DNA of 64,000 nt from Dimorphilus gyrociliatus (Eukaryota; Annelida; Polychaeta; Dinophilidae): assembly GCA_904063045.1 (NCBI GenBank), contig CAJFCJ010000021.1:1-64000 (forward strand), read 5' to 3'. The notes under the pieces were generated by a model. It saw only the letters and a list, made by a program, of their open reading frames with translations. It ran no database searches and was not told the DNA's origin. This document shows positions 1 to 11,447 of this stretch, piece after piece. A program made the translations under genes and the position numbers. The first letter of the stretch is position 1. Each line of letters opens with the position of its first letter.

Positions 1-2436
1 AACTGGTTTAATATATGTGTACATGAATAACGTAAAGGTTAAAACAACTATTGGAAATTATTAATCGAAGTGTCAAAAGTAAAGGAGTTTGAAGGGTGAA
101 ATTCAAGTATTCAATATGTTATTCTATTTGGTAAGTTGAATGGCATATTATTAATTGGAATATAAGACCGGAACAAAGTTTGAATCGATGCCAAATTCAC
201 ACGAGCTTTTGAAAGCCGATTTACTTTGCAAGTCTAACATTCTCAATTATAGAGATTTTCTATTTTACGAAATTTATTACTTCTGGAACTCAATTACAGA
301 GATAAAAAGATAGCAAAAGTATTCTTTATTTTCTCAACTTATTTACCATATTAGTGTAACAATATATTGATCCGTAAGATTAGACGAATACAATGAATAC
401 GGTACAGAGATGGGAAGGGATGCGAGGGGGAGGGCGTAAGGGGAAAGGCTTCAGGGCTTGATTGTTTTAACTTGTTCGTAAACGCTACAGGGTAGCGAGG
501 TCAAAGGTATCTTATTTACCTAAATGAAATAAACATATTTATGTCAAAAGTCAACAGATTACTTTTCTAACCTTATTATTTATTTCATTTTTATATTCCA
601 ATTTGCATATAACAAAAAGCAAAGTCTATTGGGAAATATTTAATAGCTGTCTCTTTTGTCCCCTATAGTTGTCGGCCTATTTACATATGGATTAACTCTA
701 AATAGACTCTTAGAAAGAGATATACAGTATATATATAGATATATATATACATATATTATATATATATATATTTGTATATAGAAGTAACAAAATAACAAAT
801 AGTTTTGAGAGATATAAATAAAAAATACTATAATGCAGAAGGTATAAGGCTTTTTTTGTGTAGCCCACACCTGTCTGATGTTGATACTTTGCCCTTTTTC
901 CAATTTTGACTGTCAACAGTTATAGAGTCGGAATCTTTCTCTTCTCTGTATTTTTCTCCCTCCCTCTCTTATACTCTTTAGTATCTGCAAGCACTCTTTG
1001 TAAAGTATGAAGGCAGATTTCTTTTTCGATAGAATCCATATACGGTTTCTATCATTTCCGCTCTTTCTAGAAATTCAATATTTGAAAACTTTCAAAAAAA
1101 AAGAGAGAATCTAAAAGAATGAAGAAAGAGCAGAACTCGAATGATGATGATAGCTCTTTCGTATATTTTATAGGCTTATTATGTAATTTTATTCCTTGAG
1201 TCGACTTTTAAAACTTTCCCTTTCGCTCTTTCCTCCTCTCTCTCTCGCTCTGCCTTTCTGTCGATCGTTTTCTCTCCTTATTCGTATACTTACGCCTCCT
1301 CGTCTTTCCTTTCGAAAATGTCGAGTTGTCAATTAGAGCTGAGTGCAATCCTATTCATTGTCTAATTAGAGTAATACGTTAATTAAAAAAAGATGTTGCG
1401 TTTAATAAAAAAGAATGAAGGATTTCTTTAAATAATAGAAAGGGAAAGGGTATACTAATGGGCAATAAGCTGGTATGTATTGTTCTATTATCTCATATTT
1501 TGTTTTGTTGTTGATGATTAAGTTTAAGAAAATAGAGAAACTAAGAATTAAAAAGGGTAAATAACAATAGTTTTATTTTCAAAGGTAATCGTACTTCAGT
1601 CCTGCTGACTACCCCTTATATTTTCGAGTTAATCAAGCGCACAATCTTTTTCTTGCCTGTTGAAATCTACCGGAAGGGAGATGTACACGCCTTATTAATT
1701 TTCTTTTCATCCAGCATTTGATATATATTAATATTTAATATTTAATATTTAATAGTCTATGTTTCTATATTTAAAACCTAGTAACACGTTGTTTATAATT
1801 GTTCTTCTAATTGTATTTCCTATCAATATCGATCTTTTATATACATAATAATTTCTCTATATACAGAATATTAAACAAAAAATGAACAACAACAAAATTT
1901 CCATTAACATTTCACTAAAAAAAATATTCTAAGCGACTTTTTCGCCATCTATAGGCGGTGATTATTTTACATATATATGTATATATATATATAAGAAAAA
2001 GGTAATATATAACTAGAATTTTGTCTATATAACTATACTGTTTACCCACAAAATAATAATAATGAACAACAAGTCATCTTTAGGGAAATAATAAGTTAAA
2101 CTTGAGCACCATTGATGAAAAATAGTAGAAAAAAAAAGTTTTCAAGATTATAAGGAAAGTTTTCCAAGCTACTAAATAGTTGTTTTCTTCCTCTTTTTAT
2201 GTTTTAGTTCTTTTTTTTCCTTTCAAATATTTAAATTATAACTTTAATAATTTTTAAAAACAGTTTTCGCTTTCTTGAAATACCATCTTGATTATATTTC
2301 TCCTGACTTAATTGCCATGAATTTCATATATTGAAGATGGTGAAGAAGGATGCGTAGAGGATAGATAGATGGATGGATGGATGGACTGATGAATATATAG
2401 AGGCAGAGATTGCGAGAAGAAAACACAGACAGTCTT
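1..2436. other. Non-coding, 3' flank of the receptor gene
   Basis: AT-rich sequence with TA-rich tracts near 720-780 and 1970-1995. The short open frames at 640-916 consist of low-complexity Tyr/Ile codons read out of TA repeats and show no splice-consistent continuation. No gene, RNA or mobile element was recognised. Confidence 0.6.
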
Positions 2437-5400
2437 TCAGACGACGGAAGAGGGGAGAGGCAATGTTTCGTAAATATTCTCACATGGATTTGTTATTGGT
2501 AATCTAACGTATTCATTCTTAGCCAATCCATCTTCTTCTTGTCTGTTTAATTCTGATTCTAGAGCGGACAACTTGCTTGTGCCCTTGTCAATGATTAGCC
2601 AATAAACGTAGCCTAGTTTCTTTCCGTTATCTAAGGAGAAAAAAAATAGAAAATATAAATTAATCGTTTTTATCTAAGAATATATTATACTGATAAGTAA
2701 TCATATCTATGTACGACTATATACTGTATCCTTACAATATAAGGCTAGTTTATAAACATACAAAGAGTGAAAGAGAAAAAACTGGCGGGAGTTCTTTTAT
2801 TTTTTAATTAGCACCTTTAAAGAATTTCTTTTTTTACTCTTGAAGTAAATTTTTTTACACAATCGTAACAAAAAAAAAATCCTTCTTTTACTCTTCAATT
2901 CTTTCCCTCTGTCAAAATCCTCCCTCCTCCCACTTTCTCCGCCCACCTTCTCCACCAATCTTTAAAATTATTTAACTAAAATCTCATTTTCCCCCGTACT
3001 TATTATGTAATAAACAGGTGCCATTACCTAAAATACCAATTTAGAGAATAACAGGTAGTCAGAAGTAGATGACTATCGTCTTTTTGTTACTAAAGACATA
3101 ATAATCATCTTAACATTAAGAAAGAAAGAGAGAGAGGGAGAGAGAGAGAGGAGGGGAGGGAAAGAGCTAAACAAAGAAAAACAGTAATAAAACTTAAACA
3201 GACATAGAAAAAGTTTCAAAATACAGTTAAACATTTTATAGGCCAACAGAATGAATACTTTACTTAAATTTTATTCGGTTTTTGTGATTGTACAAGTATT
3301 AACGTTAAGCTTCGGTGTTGTAAAAATAAAATCTCCTAAATAGAGACTGGGCCTTTGATGAGAGGGTATAAAAAAAACTAAATACTATCTATTTATATCC
3401 CAATACAATACAAATTCTCATTCAATTCTATCTATCTATACCTTCTTATTTTTCTCCTCCTCCTCCTCCTCCTAAAACTTTTCTCTATTCTATAGTCCAA
3501 AGTTTTGTTCTCTTTGAACTTTCCCTCTTATTTTAATTTTGTTTTTCTTTTCGTGTTTTTGGCGGGAAGAAAACAAATTTGAGGTTTAAAAATAAATTAG
3601 GCGTTAACAATAGATAATAATAATAAAAAGGGAGGACTACAAATGATTTTGGAAAGATATAGAATAAGAGAAGCAAATTAGATGGTTTCACTTTAATCGT
3701 CGCCGATCGGCACCCGAGAACAAATTGCCGATGGCCATATAAACTTTCACGCCATTCGCAATTGCCTATTTAGGAAAAGATCAAAGTAAAACTAAATATT
3801 GAAGTAAAAACTTGTTCGTATTGATTTTAACGCAACTTTTAGCAAACACAACTAATCTCTTTATAAACCTTTTTTTATATATAAAAAAAAGAAATTAAGA
3901 AGAAAAGAAAAGAAAATATTCTGTCTATCTGTCTCCCTATTTCTTAACTTCCACCTTCGACGGCCCCCTCCCACTTCTCCTATTTCTATTCCCCACCCAA
4001 AGTTATACCTAACCCTTTTTATCGATAATTTTTTGTCTATATTGTTACAAATAACGGAAGGACCTGGAACAATCTAACCCATGCCGGTAGGGTTATTCAA
4101 ATCAATAACTATAAAATTCTATTGTTAAAATAATAAAAAAGGATGAAAACTTTTTAACTACTGTTATACTCATAATAGGGGAATAATGACCAAAAAAATG
4201 CACAACAGGTTACATTGAACCAATAAAAGTTTCGGTGTTGCCATAAATAAATAGGCAAGTAGAACCTATTTACATAAAAGTTATGGTTAACCAAGTACTC
4301 TTTATTGTTTATACACACTGTATGTGTATAAATATAATTGATAGGCCTAATTGCGGGTGAGAAAAGAGTGGGTGGGTAAGAAATAGAAAATAATAGATAT
4401 AGACAAAGATAGAAAAATGATTTTTTAAATTTCTTCTTGAAAAGTAGGAGGGGTACTAAGGGTTTCTCAGACATATATATTACTATACTGTATGTAGTCC
4501 TATTTACGCGTCTGATAATGCTCAATTGGTATTTTTTAGGTCTATTAATGTCTAAATAAATACCCTAGTGACGAGAGATAGTGTCCTATGGTAAAAAAGA
4601 TTGATAAAAAAAGTGAAAACTAAAGAAAATTGTCTATTTCGCGCCGAACCCGAAAATCGTTTTTAAATTATAATAGCGTGAGCTCGTAAATCGGTGCGAA
4701 ACGACATTTAGCGTTATTTTCTTTTGGTACCCCCCTCCCCTCTTCTCTCGTTGAACCCCCCACACTTCTTATTTCTTAAAAAACTCCACATGCCCCAATT
4801 CTCTATAAAGACCAATATAGTGCACCTGTCAGCCTTCTAGCCCCCGCTTATTTTATGCAGTTGTTTAACGAGTCTTGACCCATAGGCGAATCATTTTAAA
4901 TATCGCCATTTTTTTCATTCAAATACCTACTAAATATTTTCATATCTAAATTTATATACTTAAAACCTGTATCTATATATCTAATAATAACATATATATG
5001 TATATAATAATAGTAAATATGTACTTACTATCGTAGAAAGGTTGACACCGGCTTCTTAAAAATACGATGAGAAGAACGATGAACATAAGGCATAGCATTC
5101 CAATTGAAATTGGTATAATTGTATACACGTACCAGTAGGATGAATCTGTAACTAAAGTATAAAATTGATATAGTTATAAGAATTTTAATATATTTATATA
5201 TCTTTCATTTATATAAAAGGTTAAATCGCCCGCATAACATTTCGTATGAATTATGAAGCATCCTGTTCAAACATCCGTAAAAAAAAACATAAAGAATACA
5301 CTCTTTCGCATAGCTCTCCCATTTTTTTTTCTTTCCCTTCTCTTCTCTCTTTATCTCCCTTTGTCTATCTAAACCTAATATTTTCTCTGTCTACCTGATA

Positions 5401-7479
5401 ATTAACGAGGAAAATTTTTTGTAATTTGCTTTCTTTCCTACATAGACATCTCGTAATCCTATAATTAATTTCCAGAGAAAGAAAGAGACAGACAGAGAAA
5501 GAGAGAATAACGACAAAAAGCGTCTATTGTATTATTTTTTTTTTTTAAACTCTCTTCTAATCGTTGACCCTAAAACGCTTCTTTAATGGGCAACAGATTA
5601 TACTCGTTCATTCGTTTCTTCTCTCTATCCTTCTCCAATATATAAATAAAATATATTTTTAATAGTTATTCAATTTCCCAAAGATCTCTAATGTGCATTT
5701 TCTTTCCGCATCTGTCGAAATTACACAGGAAATATCAACTCAACCTCCCGCATTATCAAAAAAATTTTTGAGGTGGGATTTTTTTTATCAGACAATGGTT
5801 TGAAGAAAAAAAAACCTGCCTTCCGTCCTTACGAATTAATCTCGGGTAAGGGAAATTGAAAGGGGGGAAAAGACAACATTATGAAGTGGGGAGGATATTG
5901 AGAATAAGGATTTTTAGGGGTTGGGAGAAGGTAAAGGGAAATAAAGAGCTAGTATTACAACTTTTATTATATACAGGTATATAGAAGATAAAAGATTTGA
6001 ATGTGGTTATAAAACAAAGGAATATTCATTGTCTATTTATTGTATTATCTATATGGTTGTCTCCCAATATTCCTGAATATTTCGAAATATCGTCTATATT
6101 CAATAATGAGCGGAAAGCACAATACAAAGTGGCATTAATAGTATATCTTTTATGGTATATATATATATAAATTTATATATATTCACTGTACATATAAACG
6201 ATTATATAGATAATAGATTGAGAAGAGGAATAATAAAAACAATTGAGAAAAGTCAAGCCTAGGCCATTTCGGACGTGTTTGAGCTTGTACAACGATAAAC
6301 GATAGGCTGATTAGAAAAAGAATCAAAATGCGACAATGACAGTTGAATAGTTTAATTAGATAGTTTTATCTGTCTAATTGCCTTCATTTTCTCTTTTAAC
6401 CACATTAACCTATTAGTTGGTGGACAAACGATGGCTTAAATCTCAAGAGACACATTTCATACATCAAAAGAATTCTCGCGTGCCTTACGTAATCTTTCGT
6501 AATCTGAACGAGCGTACACACTAAGCGGTATCCTTTCTTCCTTCCCACTTTTTTTACACCAAATATATTTATATAGACGGGTAAATTAGTTGAAGAGAGT
6601 GAGAGGAGAGGAAGAAGAAGAAGAAAGAGAATGGAATCAAAACTAGGGGAAAGAGAGCAGCGAAAGCTAAGAATCTTAGGAATGCGACGCCTTTTAATGT
6701 AAGCGCGTGACAAAATGGAAAATAATACGATTTTACTACTTTTATCGCCTGTTTTATTCTTTGATTTTATGCTTCAATTATGACCGTTCGGTTGGACGAA
6801 TATTCGGAATGTACTCTTTTTTAACAGCGCGTGCCCCTTTTTAAATTCTTATCCATGAATAATTTGGTTAGTTATAAAGAATAAAAGGAGCAAAGGATAG
6901 TTTATAAGGGAAAGAGAGGGAAAGAAAGGTAAGGAATAAACGAGACCGTCAATACTACAGTATTAGTCACATTAAAAAAATATTTCAAAATACTTTACTT
7001 TATCTATATAATCTCACTTCCCCCTCCGCCCCCCCCTTAATTACACTTAAAGCCGCCCACTGCCACCCATTTTTTTGGTACTCGATAAAAACTGCTCTAC
7101 GTCTTGTTTTTTCCTATCTCTTAGCCAAAACATTTATAAATTTTTAAACGAATAAAAAATGAAGCTTACCTTGACGGATAGTTTGTTGTTGGAGATTTTC
7201 GTGAACTTTCAAATAATCTCTTACATAAGCCTTTGGAATACTACTTAAAATTTCATCAAAGTGACGGCAAATTGTTGGCACTCTTAGGTGTTCAATGCAT
7301 TTTAATACTTCGACAAAGTCCTTTTCGCAAGGTGTACATAATTTTTGGCAGCTTCTTTTAGCCGAATTATAATATTCATCGCTTGATGGACATCTTCTAG
7401 AGCTTAACGGATTTGAATCTACTAATTGTAATAGTAAGATTGTTAAGATAGCAACGCTGAAACAAACGCTTCTATTCAT
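2437..7479 (-). CDS. Single-pass receptor with TNFR/BCMA-like cysteine-rich ectodomain
   Basis: Three exons join in phase (7479-7170, 5145-5029, 2630-2437) to give 206 residues. The first exon encodes a signal peptide (about residues 1-22, leucine-rich) and a short cysteine-rich module (residues 30-71) with the pattern C-x5-YY-x6-C-x3-C-x2-C, reminiscent of the single CRD of BCMA/TACI-type TNF receptors. The second exon encodes a transmembrane helix (about 109-132) followed by a basic stop-transfer sequence. The third exon encodes a 65-residue tail rich in Glu and Lys, containing an IYETL tyrosine motif and ending SVV, which fits a class I PDZ ligand. The introns are about 2.0 and 2.4 kb, far longer than those of most genes here. 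Membrane topology is well supported; the TNFR assignment rests on cysteine spacing only, and another small Cys-rich receptor family is possible. Confidence 0.62.
2631..7169. other. Two long introns of the receptor gene, with exon-like islands
   Basis: Mostly AT-rich intronic DNA, interrupted by the 117 bp transmembrane exon at 5029-5145. It holds a GA-rich microsatellite (3121-3160), a GC-richer coding-like island at 3690-3768, a CpG-containing patch near 4630-4700, and one TAGGCCTA palindrome at 4342. The 102-123 residue open frames at 4154-4525 and 6405-6713 (minus) are low-complexity and unsupported. Confidence 0.55.
3121..3160. repeat. GA-rich microsatellite
   Basis: Imperfect GA/GAAA repeat inside the second intron of the receptor gene. 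Confidence 0.85.
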
Positions 7480-8988
7480 GATGATTTCTTTTCTTTTTCT
7501 CCTTGTCTTTCTTTCAAATTTCTATGTCGATTTGCGACCTTTCACTTTCCACTTTCCGTTTAATACTGAGAGTTCAATCGCGGGGAAGTTGACGGAGACT
7601 GTACTTGTCTGGACTTGCCCGGCTCAGCGGAATGAGAGTATAAGGCGCGTAATCGGGCCAATCAGCTGTAAGTAGCGGTCAAAACGGCAACCAACCAGCT
7701 TTCTCCTCTTTCTGAGCAATAGATGGCGGTAAGTATCTCTGTAAAAATTGTTTCCGACGATTACAGAGCGACCTCTATAGTAATTATAGGATATTTTTTA
7801 AATTGGAATAAATGATTAAAAGAAACAAATATGCACATAGAATACAATTATTCTTTTTTTACCATTAGATAAAAAAAACAATGTATACCTGAAATTTTGT
7901 ATCGTTTCTAAAGGAAAAAAAACTGGTGTTATCTTTTGCATGAGGTTTACAACATATGACACTACTCAAGAAAAAAAAACAGGAAAAAAATGTTGTTACA
8001 AATTATCAGAGAGTATAACGTGATGAAAAGAATTTTAAAAGGGACAAATGTTCCAAACTTTCAAGTGACAAGCACTTCCCTAACTACTGGTTGAAATTCT
8101 AAACCCCATTTCGAAGAAAAGACCCTTGGAGTTAACCGCGTGATATCTTCGCTTATTCACCGTTACAACAATTTGACCACATACCGTCTGTCAGTCTGTC
8201 AAAAGAAAATGACTTGTTACGTAATAACGCGAAATAAAATATTTCAACCTAGACGCGAACAAGGCAGTTGTCAAGAGACAAGAAGGGATAATTGGCGTGG
8301 GGAGGAGACATCGTATTGTAAGGCAATGGTTCGTGCTAATGCACATTATCATACATTTTTACCCTTATGTTCCGGATGTATCCTAGTGTTTTGTCTATCG
8401 AAAGAACGCAATGAGGCGATTTATAGGGTTCCTACTTATAGAATCTCCTCCCTCTCCCCCTTTTCTCTATAATGATACAAGGGAAAATCGTATGGGAATA
8501 CATCGCCCCAGTACCCCTTGCCTCCTATAAAGAATCTGTTCGTGATAAACTACTGTCTGTCTTTAATTTTATCTTTCTTTACACCCCTCTCCTACATCTT
8601 CGTTACATAATTCTCACGACTTTCACTCTAATTTTCGAGATAAATCAGCAACCTTTTGCTTATCATCCAACCACTTCAACTATACCTTCTTTGTACCAGT
8701 TTTTTTAATAATATTTTCAGAGGTTAATTTCCATAATTCACTTTTTCTTAATATGATTTAGCAATCTATTTGCTGCTATACTTTTACTACAAGTCTCTCT
8801 CTCTCTTTCTATATACTAATATGTAAATTATACATATAAAGAGATTTAAGAAAGGATCACGCCATACCAGTTACGGTTGTCAAAATAAATTGAAGAAAAC
8901 CTATAAAATTGGGAAAGGTAGATGCAGTAGGAAAATCTAAATTAAAAAAAGTAAAAAGAAAGTAAAAAGGCTTGTTGCAAATAAGAAA
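7480..8988. promoter_or_regulatory. Divergent intergenic region with CCAAT box
   Basis: The region between the minus-strand receptor start and the plus-strand gene at 8989. The first 250 bp are GC-richer than the surroundings and contain GGGCCAATCAG (7655-7665, CCAAT box) and AGATGGCGGT (7721-7730), which could be a YY1-type element or a tiny ATG-containing first exon with a GTAAGT donor. The open frames at 8140-8708 show no family resemblance. A shared bidirectional promoter is inference. Confidence 0.4.
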
Positions 8989-9074
8989 ATGTCAGCCTCT
9001 GAGAGTAAGCCCATTGTTTTTTTGTAAAGAGTTTTTATGTAAGGATGGTAATTTCTTCCTCTTGATAAAGTATG

Positions 9075-9112
<38 letters not shown>

Positions 9113-10552
9113 ATATATTATGGTAGTATGTGTATTATATTATCAGTAATTAAATGATTAATAAATAGGAGATTTCGACAAATTCTTCGCGAAACCAGTG
9201 GAAAATTACTACATTAGTTTGTATAATTAATTACAACTGAAATATGAATATTTAAAATATATATTAATTATTGTTATTTTATTATAATATTTTTATAGTT
9301 GCTGATTTTGAGAATTTATTAAGGAAGCATAAAAATTATTTCATAAGGAGATTTAACGATTTCTTTAAGATTTTGGATAATCTACCAAACAGTGCCACAG
9401 ATTCTTCAAGCCTTGAATCTGGTTTACTCTTTACACTTCTAGGTTGTATAAGATCTCTTGTATCTTGTGATGGAAAGGTACGATAGTATAGATAACATTT
9501 TATTGGGTCATTTATTAAATAAATAGACCATTTTCCCACTGTAGATCTTAACAGAAAAGCACATAAAGTCACTAACGACACTTGGAAAAAATTCTCAATG
9601 TCCTAATATGACTAGTTCTTTAATAGGATGTATATTTTATTCTGTTTGCAATGTACAATACAAAATACTCGACTCTTTTGCTGAAGATTTAAAGTTACTG
9701 GCAGACAGCGATATTAATAGCGCTTGTCAGTACAGCATGATTTTTGGCATGATTGGCTGCGAAGTTGATCAGGTATATTAAAATGAAAAAACATAAATAT
9801 AGTAAAACTAGCTAAAGGCAAAGATATGATAGGAGATTAGAGAGTGTCAAGAGAGAAAGAGAGAGAAAGAGAGTATGTGTATAAATACGTAGTTGGTAGG
9901 CAAATATCTATATGATTGTTTGACAAAGAGAAGAGGAAAACTATACAGTATAATTTGATTGTCTTTTAGAATAGAGCCAGACTATACGCAGGCTATATCA
10001 TTGAGTTTCTGCAAACCAGTCCAAATATCTACCTAAGTGGTATAGTTTACTACTTACTACAATTGGTCAATACGTATGTATCTTTTAAGTATACATCAAT
10101 TTTTTTCAAGAGCTCTTGAATAATAAACACAGACATCCTACTATCGCTAAGGAGAGGAAGAATGATGTTGAAGAATTATCAAAGAATCCCGCCATGAGGG
10201 ATACTTGCCAGAGTATTTTACAAATAGCCAGTAATACAACGTTAGTATAGCCTACTTACTTCCTTATAGTTATGACTATGATGTTTGTTTTAATCCTCTA
10301 TAAAACAGGGTTAATAACCTCGCAACAAGGGTAGAAAAGTTAGAAAAGGATTTTTCTGATATGCCCCCATTGTTTAAAAAGGAAGAAGAGTTTAACAAGA
10401 TACTAAAGAATTTTGAAGATAGAATGATAAAAAAATTAGGAAATTCTGTTAAGGAGAACATTCGAAATGAAGTTGAGCAATTAAGAAAAGATCTTCTATC
10501 CATAAAAATCTCTAATATGGACGACTTAAAAGCAAACGCTAATAAATCATAA
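8989..10552 (+). CDS. Unrecognised helical protein with C-terminal coiled coil
   Basis: Six exons join in phase (8989-9004, 9299-9477, 9545-9772, 9970-10073, 10133-10240, 10309-10552) to give 292 residues. I do not recognise the family. The first two thirds are alternating amphipathic helices with short hydrophobic stretches (LLFTLLGCI, SGIVYYLL), which could form a small HEAT/ARM-like solenoid. The last 80 residues are highly charged, with heptad-like Leu/Val spacing (NNLATRVEKLEKD and onwards), predicting a coiled coil. No signal peptide or transmembrane segment is evident. The start was chosen because the 16-base first exon supplies an ATG and a strong GAGA/GTAAGC donor that restores frame across the next acceptor. 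Consistent phases at five introns make the gene credible; function is unknown. Confidence 0.72.
9076..9109. repeat. TA dinucleotide repeat
   Basis: Uninterrupted TA run in the first intron of the plus-strand gene. Confidence 0.95.
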
Positions 10553-11395
10553 ATTAATAATAAAATTGCTCAATCAAATATAATTAATGTAACAAACCTT
10601 CTTCTCAATATTTAAATGGAATGCTATTAGCTTTATTTAAAACTGGCACAAGGAATTCAAAAGAGATATTCAACAAAACAGATGACAATAATGACATATA
10701 TAAATAAAAGATAAGAGAGGAACCGTTGAGATGAATGTCAATAAGGAAATAAGACATTTGATTGTTCTATCCTCTACCTCTTATAGTAATCATTCAATTT
10801 TAAGTCTATGAAGGCGGAAGGAAGAGTTTTTTATTTATTCTCTGACCGACTTTTTAACAAAATTGAATCATCGTAGAGGGAAGACATTTTTTATAGTATT
10901 GATTAAAGTGTCAGAAACAGTGTTAAATGTAAGGTATACTAATCCCTTTCCTCTTCCGCCTCATAACTGTTTTAAGTAAAATGTCAATGTCAAACGTCTC
11001 TGTGGTGTCATAGAGAGACAGGAAATAGTAGGCTTAATATTTGAAACATTTAAGATAGGATAAGGTTCCCTAGAGGAACTGTCTGAAAGCTAATAACTTC
11101 AATAGAAATCCATTTTACTGAAACTTTATTAGCCCATTATATACGAATTTTCTCGTTAGAAAAATACCTGAATTTATAACTGTATAGGGGTTTAGAATGA
11201 CGCCTATCTAAGCGTACTTCCGACGCCCCACGTTTATTAGTTAACGTGTCATGGTCTTCTGACGACAGTCATATGCAGGTTTTCCTTTTCTTTTTGCATT
11301 TGAGCTATTGCTTGTTAAAATGCTAATTTAATAAATCAATTGAATACTAAAAGAGTGCGTGCGTGTCTGAGTTTCTATATATGAAGCAGAGGTGG

Positions 11396-11396
11396 G

Positions 11397-11428
<32 letters not shown>

Positions 11429-11447
11429 AAAGAGAGAAAAGAGAGAA
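11396..11447. repeat. GA microsatellite
   Basis: Nearly perfect GA repeat followed by GAGAAA units in the large intergenic region. Confidence 0.9.

Noticed and set aside
640-916. Overlapping minus-strand frames rich in Tyr and Ile
   Set aside because: They translate a TATA microsatellite and change reading frame freely, as expected for non-coding repeats.
4154-4525. 123-codon minus-strand open frame in an intron of the receptor gene
   Set aside because: Phe/Tyr/Ile-rich low-complexity translation of AT-rich DNA, no splice continuity and no recognisable domain.
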